From NCBI GenBank assembly GCA_946479055.1, contig CAMLEX010000427.1, positions 1-5,074 on the forward strand: a stretch of 5,074 nucleotides of DNA. The letters run 5' to 3'. The notes under the pieces were generated by a model. That model saw only the letters and a program-made list of their open reading frames with translations. It was not told the origin of the DNA and did no database searches. Below, piece by piece: positions 1 through 5,074 of the stretch. The translations under genes and the position numbers were made by a program. The DNA comes from an uncultured Bacteroidota bacterium (lineage in GTDB: Bacteria; Bacteroidota; Bacteroidia; Chitinophagales; Chitinophagaceae). The stretch's first letter is position 1, and each line of letters starts with the position of its first letter.

Positions 1-568
1 TAAAAACTGTTTTTTTAAAATCCCTGCCCAGTCGCAGGATCAGGCTCCGGACATCGGCAATTCCCTGCGGATCAAGTCCATTCATCGGCTCATCTAGTAT
101 GACCAGTTCGGGGTCATGCACCAGGGCTACTGCAATTCCCAGTCGCTGCTTCATTCCCTGCGAGTAGGTTTTTACTTTGCTCTTTGCTCTCTCCGCAAGT
201 CCTACTTTATCCAGTTGATCCATTAATTGTGATTCAGTCAATTTTATCCCACTTAATGCAGCGAAGATCTTCAGGTTATCAAGGGCGGTCAGATATTTGT
301 AAAGGTCAGGACGTTCAACAAGGGCCCCCACCTTTCTCAAAATTTCTTTGCGATGTGAGCGCAGATTTTTGCCGAATATTTCAATTTCGCCTGAGTCAGG
401 ATTGATAAGTGTCAGCAACATTCGTATGGTTGTAGACTTACCAGCGCCATTTTGACCCAGGAAACCGTATACCTGCCCGGGATAGACTGAAAAGGAAAGC
501 TGATCAACCGCCTTTATTTCCCCGTCAAAATATTTTGTAAGATCCGTCGCTTTTATAATAGCAGACAT
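1..568 (-). CDS. ABC transporter ATP-binding protein, BcrA/DrrA/CcmA-like (partial, N-terminal 189 codons)
   Basis: This is the nucleotide-binding subunit of an ABC transporter, which hydrolyses ATP on the cytoplasmic face of the inner membrane to drive a separate permease. Reading the complement from the ATG at 568-566 gives 189 open codons running off the left edge. Visible motifs are the Walker A loop GQNGAGKST (residues 38-46), the signature YSQGMKQR (135-142), Walker B LVILDE (155-160) and the D-loop GLDP (164-167). The H-loop and C-terminal tail lie outside the window. In place of the usual Q-loop glutamine the protein reads GALVERPDLY (81-90), which is how I remember the BcrA/antibiotic-export and gliding/Nos-type subfamily. 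Export or self-resistance is therefore likelier than nutrient import, but the substrate is unknown. The permease should lie beyond position 1. No clear Shine-Dalgarno precedes the start, as is common in Bacteroidota. The family call is very secure; the substrate is not known. Confidence 0.95.
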   Translation of the reverse strand, partial: MSAIIKATDLTKYFDGEIKAVDQLSFSVYPGQVYGFLGQNGAGKSTTIRMLLTLINPDSGEIEIFGKNLRSHRKEILRKVGALVERPDLYKYLTALDNLKIFAALSGIKLTESQLMDQLDKVGLAERAKSKVKTYSQGMKQRLGIAVALVHDPELVILDEPMNGLDPQGIADVRSLILRLGRDFKKTVF

Positions 569-584
569 CTCAGAAGTTTGCTTT

Positions 585-592
585 CAAAGGTA
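585..592 (-). promoter_or_regulatory. Candidate Bacteroidota -7 element (TAnnTTTG) for the ABC ATPase gene
   Basis: On the minus strand the bases read TACCTTTG, an exact match to the TAnnTTTG -7 consensus of the Bacteroidota primary sigma factor. It lies 16 bases upstream of the ATG at 568, which implies a leader of only about 10 bases. The -33 element is weak: TTTC lies at about the expected spacing (around 613-616) and a TTG lies somewhat too close (607-609). An exact -7 match just upstream of a start is suggestive but not proof. Confidence 0.45.
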
Positions 593-688
593 TAAGGTTT
601 AGGCCGCAACCGGAAATTGCACCGGGGGCCATTATTCCGGTTTATTCTATTTCACCGCACTAAATAAGAAATGGGTTTCCTCATTTCG

Positions 689-737
689 GTTGTTGGCGCT
701 TTGCATTCACACATACCAATGCGCAACACACAACAAC
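689..737. repeat. Imperfect two-part inverted repeat in the spacer
   Basis: An outer 7-bp pair, GTTGTTG (689-695) with CAACAAC (731-737), encloses an inner 5-bp pair, GCATT (703-707) with AATGC (718-722). The two are separated by an asymmetric internal loop of 7 and 8 bases, and the terminal loop is 10 bases. The shape recalls folded recombination sites and small REP elements, but the ends do not match integron attC consensus boxes. The function is unknown. Confidence 0.35.
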
Positions 738-808
738 GGCCACCTTCTTTCCGCCTGTGTTGGTGTTCGGCTGCGTTAATGTTACCATAAAGTAGCACGC
801 CGTCGGCG

Positions 809-827
809 TACTGAGCTTGTCGAAGTA
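809..827. repeat. REP-like motif with core CTGAGCTTGTCGAAG
   Basis: The core at 811-825 is CTGAGCTTGTCGAAG, flanked by TA on both sides so that TACT and AGTA at the ends are complementary. From memory, variants of CTTCGACAAGCTCAG occur as dispersed intergenic repeats in many environmental bacteria, including Bacteroidota. A small palindrome (CGCCGTCGGCG, about 799-809) abuts it on the left, which fits a short palindromic repeat unit. Only one other, degenerate, relative is visible in this window, at 4836-4855. Confidence 0.45.
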
Positions 828-957
828 TCTCCACTGACCACACGGTATGCCAGAATATTAATATCAGCATGGATTGGCATGATATTATATTTTTCTCTGT
901 GAGGCCGTTTTTAAAACCGGTATTGATCTCAACTATTCCCGTGAACAACTTGCTTTC

Positions 958-963
958 AAGGAG
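958..963 (+). promoter_or_regulatory. Ribosome binding site AAGGAG supporting the start at 974
   Basis: AAGGAG lies 10 bases upstream of the ATG at 974. It is the only strong Shine-Dalgarno-like sequence ahead of any plausible start of this reading frame. It favours ATG 974 over the in-frame ATG at 869, which has no such site. It would not serve a GTG start at 941, which lies upstream of it. Confidence 0.5.
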
Positions 964-973
964 CATATTTAAG

Positions 974-3634
974 ATGTTATTTCTTTTGTTTTCGCTTCAC
1001 TCCCTGGGGCAAAAGGATAGCGTTTTAAAAATCAGGGGGCATGATCCAAATGAATTCAAAGCCCCCGCCCGTCCGCCCGTGCCTGTACGGACGGGGATGA
1101 CCCGGTCGGACGGGGATACGGTCTTTCCCGCCTTTATTAAAGTGGCCGCTGATCCACAGCTAAAGGGTAATGGTTTCAAAAATTTTTTGATAGGAAAAAA
1201 TTACCGCAGCGAGTGGATTGAACCTGTTGAAGTGCCTGTTCTTAATTTAAATACTGCATACGGAGGATTAATTCCTAAAAAATTGGGTGGGGGCAAAGAA
1301 ACAATAACACTTCGGGTTGAGGACAGTACAGGAAAACAATGGACGCTCCGCACTGTAGAAAAATTTCCAGGAGATGCCCTTCTACCGGGCTTACGAAAAA
1401 CGGAAGCAGTAAAAAAATTAGTGAAGGATGCCGCATCTGGTTCTTACCCGTATGGGATGTTGTCAATGGGAACTCTTTCCAAAGCTGCCCATGTACCCTT
1501 TTTAAAAAATACATTGGTGTACATACCCGATGATCCTGCATTAGGAGAATTCCGATCCAAATTCAAAAACCATTTAGTATTAATGGAAGAAAGAGAACCA
1601 CCATCATCTATCGCTGAAGGCAAAAAAGAAAAACCCATCAGTACAAAAGAATTAATGTATAAATTGATAATGGACAATACTAATAAATTTGATCAGCTGG
1701 CTGTTCTTCGTGCCCGGTTGCTGGACAATTTTGTTATGGACTTTGACCGGCACGAAGCCCAATGGGAATGGTTTGGTATTGATTCAGAAGAAGGCAAAAT
1801 ATATCACCCCGTACCCAATGACCGTGACCAGGTCTTCTACTCAGGGCATGGCATATTATCCAAATTAGTGAGCAGTAAAAATATTTATCCGGAAACGCAG
1901 GGATTCAGAGAAAAGGCAAAAGACATCCGCACCTTGAACAGGCCGGCCCGGAATTTTGACCGTTTCCTTTTAACCGGGTTATCAGAAGATGAATGGAGCA
2001 GGCAGATAGATGAGTTTTTAAATTCAATGACCGATTCTGTTATCGAATCCGCTTTACACAAACAACCCGCAGAAACTCAGAAATATTCCGCACAGAAGAT
2101 CACAACCACTCTTAAAAAAAAACGTCAATACTTTAAGGCGGATATGATGAAATATTACAGGTTCCTGGCAACAACGGTTTCGATAACCGGATCAAACAAA
2201 CAGGAAGAATTCATTATTTCAAAAAAAGAAAACGGAACAGTTTCTGTGGTTGTAAATAACATAGACAGCTCAGGGAATAGCTCTTCAAAATTTTATGAAC
2301 GAACCTTTGATCCTGTTATTACCAAAGAGATCAGGATCTATGGACTGGAAGGAGATGATAAGTTTGTGATACAGGGTGTAGGATCTAAGATTAAGATCAG
2401 GCTGATCGGTGGACCGGGCAATGATGAATTTATCAGTAATGGCAATGCCAGCAAAGTACTGGCTTATGATGTAAGTTTTGAACAAAATATTTTCCCGGGA
2501 AATAAAAGCATTCGCAAAAAAATATCAAATGATCCGCAGAACAATAATTATACAAGGTTTGGATTTTTTTACGATAAAAGCTCACCGGGAATATCTCTTG
2601 AATATGCTATTGATGGAGGGCTATACATAGGCCCTAAATTAGAAATAGTAAAACAGGGTTTCAGAAAAGAACCTTATAGAATGAGCCATGTGCTTGCTGT
2701 CAACAGGGCACTTAATTCTTCATCATACCTTATAAAATATAACGCGGATTTTATCAGACTGTTTGGCAAAACTGATCTTCTGATCCGCAGCGATGCAAAA
2801 CTACCAACCAGCAGAACTCATTTCTTCGGAATCGGTAATAATACAGTGTACGATAAAACAAAACCGGGAGCGCATAAATATTATTTTGCCCGCTACGATA
2901 TGGTGAATGTTTCTGTTATGGCCCGTGACAGCATTAATTCATGGTTTCGAATTAAATACGGACCGGTCTTTCAATATTTCAAATTAAGGAGTAAGGAAAA
3001 TGAAAACAGATATATTTCTACGATTTATCCTCATGGGAACAGTTCCAAAGAACAATACTCAGGCAAATCTTTTGCAGGCGTCGAGCTTGTGTTTGAGATA
3101 AATACAAAAAATGATCAGCTGATACCAACAAGAGGCATTGACCTGAATATTTACGGCCGCTCATTAGCAGGGTTAAATAATTTTAGTAACCCTGTCACTG
3201 AAATGGGGGGCAACCTTTCACTTTATACTGACTTTATTTCTAAAAAGCATGTTGTGATAGCAACAAGTTTTGGAATAAGCCACATAATAGGAAATTATGA
3301 ACTGGAACAAGCCCAATACCTGGGATTCAAACAAAACCTAAGAGGATTTCGCATAGGCCGTTTTGCCGGTCGCAGCAGGGCATACAACAATTCCGAGCTG
3401 CGATTCATCAACAGTGATTTTAATTTCGGTTTGTTTCGCGGATCTCTTGGCTTCCTTGTATTTAACGATATAGGCAGAGTGTGGTCAGATAATGAAAGGG
3501 CAACGAAATGGCATGATGGCTATGGATGGGGCATCTGGATAGCACCTTTGAACAAGTTGGTGATTGGCGCTTCGTTCATGTATTCGAAAGAAGAAAAAAA
3601 TTTAGCATTGCTCAACTTTGGGTTTCAATTTTAG
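974..3634 (+). CDS. BamA/TamA-like (Omp85-type) outer-membrane barrel protein with a large soluble N-terminal region
   Basis: From ATG 974 the product is 886 residues. A short hydrophobic signal (MLFLLFSLHSLGQ) is followed by a soluble region of about 500 residues and a C-terminal barrel. The soluble part contains LGGGKETITLRV (104-115), LVYIPDDPALGEFR near 181-194, DFDRHEAQW (256-264), PNDRDQ (281-286), then GLEGDDKF (457-464) and GGPGNDEF (479-486), the last two resembling RTX-type turns. Residues from about 530 to 886 look like alternating barrel strands. They include the Omp85-like stretch LRGFRIGRFAGRS (789-801) and end in phenylalanine, as outer-membrane barrels usually do. As I remember them, relatives in Bacteroidota often carry a metallophosphoesterase domain ahead of this region; here it is absent. 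The start is uncertain: GTG 941 would give a more conventional signal with a basic n-region (MNNLLSRSIFK before the hydrophobic core), while ATG 869 adds 35 unconvincing residues. It likely forms an operon with the next gene. The substrate or client is unknown. Confidence 0.85.
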   Translation: MLFLLFSLHSLGQKDSVLKIRGHDPNEFKAPARPPVPVRTGMTRSDGDTVFPAFIKVAADPQLKGNGFKNFLIGKNYRSEWIEPVEVPVLNLNTAYGGLIPKKLGGGKETITLRVEDSTGKQWTLRTVEKFPGDALLPGLRKTEAVKKLVKDAASGSYPYGMLSMGTLSKAAHVPFLKNTLVYIPDDPALGEFRSKFKNHLVLMEEREPPSSIAEGKKEKPISTKELMYKLIMDNTNKFDQLAVLRARLLDNFVMDFDRHEAQWEWFGIDSEEGKIYHPVPNDRDQVFYSGHGILSKLVSSKNIYPETQGFREKAKDIRTLNRPARNFDRFLLTGLSEDEWSRQIDEFLNSMTDSVIESALHKQPAETQKYSAQKITTTLKKKRQYFKADMMKYYRFLATTVSITGSNKQEEFIISKKENGTVSVVVNNIDSSGNSSSKFYERTFDPVITKEIRIYGLEGDDKFVIQGVGSKIKIRLIGGPGNDEFISNGNASKVLAYDVSFEQNIFPGNKSIRKKISNDPQNNNYTRFGFFYDKSSPGISLEYAIDGGLYIGPKLEIVKQGFRKEPYRMSHVLAVNRALNSSSYLIKYNADFIRLFGKTDLLIRSDAKLPTSRTHFFGIGNNTVYDKTKPGAHKYYFARYDMVNVSVMARDSINSWFRIKYGPVFQYFKLRSKENENRYISTIYPHGNSSKEQYSGKSFAGVELVFEINTKNDQLIPTRGIDLNIYGRSLAGLNNFSNPVTEMGGNLSLYTDFISKKHVVIATSFGISHIIGNYELEQAQYLGFKQNLRGFRIGRFAGRSRAYNNSELRFINSDFNFGLFRGSLGFLVFNDIGRVWSDNERATKWHDGYGWGIWIAPLNKLVIGASFMYSKEEKNLALLNFGFQF
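1035..1117. repeat. GC-rich inverted and direct repeat block inside the outer-membrane protein gene
   Basis: Within an otherwise AT-leaning gene, CCCGTCCG (1068-1075) and CGGACGGG (1088-1095) form a perfect 8-bp inverted repeat with a 12-base loop. CGGACGGGGAT occurs twice as a direct repeat (1088-1098 and 1107-1117). Just upstream, GGGGGC (1035-1040) and GCCCCC (1061-1066) are also complementary. The frame stays open and encodes a Pro/Arg-rich linker (PARPPVPVRTG) right after the signal peptide. This looks like a small palindromic element tolerated in a disordered linker. Confidence 0.5.
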
Positions 3635-3639
3635 ACAAC

Positions 3640-4176
3640 ATGGAATTTATAAAACAGGTAGTATTTTTTTTGCTGATACCGGCGGTTACTTTCGGGCAAA
3701 CAGTACATATTGATTCAAACAGGATTGTTTACAAAGGAACTGTAAAGCTTGACTCTGTAAATAAAGAAGAATTGTTTGCAAGAGCAAAGAATGCCCTATT
3801 CAATAATGTGAAAGAAGATTCAATTGTTACAGACAATAAGGAAAAAGGGAAAATTGCTGTGAAGGGTAGCATAAAGCTTGCCTCTCCCTATCCTATCATA
3901 AAAAAAGTTGAATACATTCTTGAACTATCGGTTGGTGATGGAAAGTATGAATATCGTATTGACAGTGTTCATATAAAGCAGATTGAACGGGGCGGGAAAA
4001 CGATCATGATACATTCCGAAGAATTATTGATAGGCCTGGATGTGACTGTGAGTGGATTCGTACCCGGATCCGGGAATGTAGAAAAGCAGTTGAATGAAAT
4101 TGATATGAATTTTCAAAAATTGATTGCGCTTGTCAACGGAGATATGAAAGGAATACCGGTAAAAAGATTTCATTAA
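3640..4176 (+). CDS. Secreted DUF4468-like (TBP-like fold) protein
   Basis: The product from ATG 3640 is 178 residues. A signal peptide (MEFIKQVVFFLLIPAVTFGQ, cleavage likely near residues 19-20) leads into a domain resembling DUF4468. It shows a GTVKLDSVNKEELFARAKNA stretch (33-52), a charged turn with NKEKGKIAVKGS (66-77), then strands KVEYILELSVGDGKYEYRID (89-108) and HIKQI (111-115). DUF4468 proteins are common exported proteins of Bacteroidota with no known biochemical role. The start is chosen because it gives a clean signal peptide and lies 5 bases after the stop of the barrel gene; the frame is open upstream to an ATG at 3526, but that extension overlaps the preceding gene and has no signal. 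The tight spacing implies co-transcription and perhaps translational coupling, since no Shine-Dalgarno is seen. A periplasmic or lipid-facing partner role for the barrel protein is only a guess. Confidence 0.85.
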   Translation: MEFIKQVVFFLLIPAVTFGQTVHIDSNRIVYKGTVKLDSVNKEELFARAKNALFNNVKEDSIVTDNKEKGKIAVKGSIKLASPYPIIKKVEYILELSVGDGKYEYRIDSVHIKQIERGGKTIMIHSEELLIGLDVTVSGFVPGSGNVEKQLNEIDMNFQKLIALVNGDMKGIPVKRFH

Positions 4177-4217
4177 ATCACGTTTCATTAATTATTTTCT
4201 AAACTAAACTATAAATC

Positions 4218-4670
4218 ATGAAAAAACTTCAATTGCCTTTTGTGCTTTTTCTTGCATTGATTTTCGCAACCGGCAGTTTTGCACAAGACAGGCAGGATGT
4301 AGAAACAGTTATTCAAAAAGCCCATGAGGCTTTTAGCAACAAAGATTACCCAACTTATTTTACGTACCTGGCAGACGACATTGAAGTATTTACAGGAGTT
4401 TCAACCCCCTTACTGCATATGGGGAAGACACATTGGATGAACTTCATAAATGGTTTCCGCGATTTGCCTATGGTCACTTACAGGCAACAGCAAAATACCA
4501 CACGGGTGTATAATGGTACTGCGGCAGTGGTTAACGGGTATTTCGTTTTTACTGTAGTGGGGAAAGACGGATCTGTGACAACACAAAGCGGAAGGAATAG
4601 TACAACACTCATTAAGCAAAATGGCAAATGGTTAATTGTTAACTACCATTTCTCACCCATGTTTAATTAA
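4218..4670 (+). CDS. Secreted NTF2-like / SnoaL-type (DUF4440-like) protein
   Basis: The product is 150 residues with a textbook signal peptide: MKK, a hydrophobic core to about residue 20, and likely cleavage at SFA-QD (22-23). The mature part matches the cone-shaped NTF2-like fold. A first helix (DVETVIQKAHEAFSNKDY, 27-44) is followed by the YLADDIEVFTG strand (50-60), a WMNFINGF helix (73-80), and the closing strands around GRNSTTLIKQNGKWLIVNYHFS (125-146), where the G.W.I...H pattern is typical of SnoaL_3/DUF4440 members. These domains bind small hydrophobic ligands or act as isomerases or scaffolds. No catalytic residue set is conserved enough here to name a reaction. It starts 41 bases after the DUF4468-like gene. 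No Shine-Dalgarno is present; the leader is A-rich, with a CTAAACTAAACTA repeat, which is normal for Bacteroidota. Co-transcription is likely but not certain. Confidence 0.85.
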   Translation: MKKLQLPFVLFLALIFATGSFAQDRQDVETVIQKAHEAFSNKDYPTYFTYLADDIEVFTGVSTPLLHMGKTHWMNFINGFRDLPMVTYRQQQNTTRVYNGTAAVVNGYFVFTVVGKDGSVTTQSGRNSTTLIKQNGKWLIVNYHFSPMFN

Positions 4671-4744
4671 ATAAGAAGGAGTTTATTCAATCCCCCAGGA
4701 TTGTATCCCTGACTATAAGAATGAAATATCTATACCTGTTTCCA

Positions 4745-4765
4745 TAGCGCATGCCTGGAGCGCTA
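4745..4765. repeat. Small perfect hairpin
   Basis: TAGCGC (4745-4750) and GCGCTA (4760-4765) pair over a 9-base loop. The bases after it on the plus strand are AAAGTT, not a T-run, so it is a weak terminator candidate for the operon that ends at 4670. Confidence 0.3.
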
Positions 4766-4835
4766 AAAGTTACAACGGCCTGCATTCTGCTGCTATTATC
4801 CGAACCTTTCGCCCTGATGTCAATAGTGTCGCCGG

Positions 4836-4855
4836 TGGCTTGAGCTAAGCCGAAG
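4836..4855. repeat. Degenerate REP-like motif, TTGAGCTAAGCCGAAG
   Basis: GGCTT (4837-4841) and AAGCC (4847-4851) form a 5-bp inverted repeat around GAGCT, followed by GAAGG. The order TGAGCT...CGAAG matches the motif at 811-825, with a changed centre. The two may be members of one dispersed repeat family. Confidence 0.3.
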
Positions 4856-4916
4856 GATTTCCGCCAATAACACGAATAGCAGAGTTCCCTTATAACTAAA
4901 CTCAAAGTCTGTTTCC

Positions 4917-4956
4917 CACCTACCCGGCTTTAAGGTGAAAGAAAAAACCTGCCGGG
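4917..4956. repeat. Hairpin with a competing alternative pairing
   Basis: CCCGGC (4923-4928) pairs with GCCGGG (4951-4956). Inside it AGGT (4933-4936) pairs with ACCT (4947-4950), leaving a 4-base bulge on the left arm and a 10-base purine loop. The same AGGTG (4933-4937) can instead pair with CACCT (4917-4921), which would disrupt the first structure. It lies 45 bases before the ATG at 5002 and could be leader RNA of that gene if transcription starts upstream. Confidence 0.35.
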
Positions 4957-5001
4957 AACCTCAAACATTCCCTGTTGCCTGATTTTATTTTAATTTACAT
5001 A

Positions 5002-5074
5002 ATGCTTCAAACTTCCTTGCCAAGGGCTGTTCTGTTTTTACTGTTGCTTTTTCTTGTTGTTGCAGGGCTCTATT
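5002..5074 (+). CDS. Start of a membrane protein (partial, first 24 codons)
   Basis: An ATG at 5002 opens 24 codons before the window ends. The peptide begins MLQTSLPRA and continues as an uninterrupted hydrophobic helix (VLFLLLLFLVVAGLY, residues 10-24). The short polar start with one arginine followed by this helix fits either the first transmembrane segment of an inner-membrane protein or a signal anchor. Some AI-2E-family (PerM-like) permeases start in a similar way, but 24 residues cannot establish that. The upstream sequence is A/T-rich with no Shine-Dalgarno, as for the neighbouring genes. Confidence 0.6.
   Translation, partial: MLQTSLPRAVLFLLLLFLVVAGLY

Larger units (their letters stand above)
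593..973. other. Divergent intergenic region, no convincing gene
   Basis: This spacer separates the minus-strand ABC ATPase from the plus-strand outer-membrane protein gene. A minus-strand open frame (652-966) and an in-frame upstream extension of the next gene (from an ATG at 869) cross it, but neither looks like real protein. The spacer holds an imperfect hairpin at 689-737, a small GC-rich palindrome centred on CGCCGTCGGCG near 799-809, and a REP-like motif at 809-827. ACCGG (621-625) and CCGGT (637-641) could also pair across a 10-base loop. I found no good TAnnTTTG promoter for the plus-strand gene; the nearest approximations (TATATTTT at 886-893, TATTTTTC at 888-895) lack the final G and a properly spaced -33 box. 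Confidence 0.6.
4671..5001. other. Intergenic region without a convincing gene
   Basis: About 330 bases separate the NTF2-like gene from the gene starting at 5002. A minus-strand open frame from a TTG at 4905 to a stop at 4687 (72 codons) crosses it. It has no start context or recognisable domain, though its composition is not obviously random. Several short inverted repeats occur: GGAT/ATCC (4698-4708), TAGCGC/GCGCTA (4745-4765), GGCTT/AAGCC (4837-4851) and CCCGGC/GCCGGG (4923-4956). None is followed by a clear U-run, so no intrinsic terminator is called. No strong TAnnTTTG promoter precedes 5002. Confidence 0.5.

Noticed and set aside
298..327. ABC ATPase with a mutated Q-loop
   Set aside because: The glutamate in place of the usual glutamine (residues 81-90, ALVERP) is normal for the BcrA-like subfamily as I know it, so it is not a defect.
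184..405. Plus-strand open frame opposite the ABC ATPase
   Set aside because: It lies wholly antisense to a clear ABC ATPase with all expected motifs, and the peptide shows no domain.
689..737. Integron attC site
   Set aside because: The nested stems are suggestive, but the required RYYYAAC and GTTRRRY boxes are not present at the ends, and there is no integrase or cassette array.
652..966. Minus-strand open frame of 104 codons in the divergent spacer
   Set aside because: It crosses the hairpin and the REP-like motif, has cysteine- and arginine-rich low-quality composition, no recognisable domain and no credible start context. It is best explained as chance coding across repeats.
869..973. 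Upstream extension of the barrel gene to the ATG at 869
   Set aside because: The added 35 residues are not signal-like, push the hydrophobic signal core inward, and there is no ribosome binding site. ATG 974 (with AAGGAG) or GTG 941 (with a better n-region) fit an exported protein better.
3526..3639. Upstream extension of the DUF4468-like gene to the ATG at 3526
   Set aside because: It would overlap the barrel gene by more than 100 bases and hide the clean signal peptide that starts at 3640.
4671..4720. Intrinsic terminator after the NTF2-like gene
   Set aside because: The GGAT/ATCC stem at 4698-4708 has only 4 bp plus a bulged extension and is not followed by a T-run.

Overview
The window looks like a chromosomal segment from a member of the Bacteroidota, probably a Chitinophagaceae- or Sphingobacteriales-like organism. 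Three things suggest this: a secreted protein with a DUF4468/TBP-like pattern, mostly weak or absent Shine-Dalgarno sequences, and a TAnnTTTG-type -7 element in front of the first gene. Base composition is moderate to AT-rich. Genus cannot be fixed from this sequence.

Layout. On the minus strand, positions 1-568 hold the first 189 codons of an ABC transporter ATPase of the BcrA/DrrA/CcmA kind; it runs off the left edge. A divergent spacer of about 400 bases (569-973) follows, with an ABC promoter candidate, an imperfect hairpin and a short REP-like motif. On the plus strand comes a compact set of three genes for exported proteins. The first (974-3634) is a large outer-membrane protein: a soluble region with a DRH...DRDQ pattern, two RTX-like GGxGND turns, and a C-terminal Omp85/BamA-TamA-like beta-barrel. 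Five bases later is a 178-residue DUF4468-like secreted protein (3640-4176). Forty-one bases after that is a 150-residue secreted NTF2/SnoaL-like protein (4218-4670). About 330 bases with no convincing gene (4671-5001) hold several small inverted repeats. A new plus-strand gene starts at 5002 with a membrane helix and is cut by the right edge.

How the parts may work together. The barrel gene and the DUF4468 gene are almost certainly one transcriptional unit. The NTF2-like gene is probably co-transcribed but could be separate. All three products carry export signals, so the cluster points to envelope function, but no substrate or pathway can be named. The ABC ATPase is transcribed in the opposite direction and nothing ties it to the cluster.

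No clear new defence, mobile or RNA system is visible. The most interesting item is the soluble half of the outer-membrane protein, whose motif spacing hints at a kinase-like fold joined to an Omp85-like barrel. The next is a GC-rich palindromic repeat block lying inside the coding region of the same gene.
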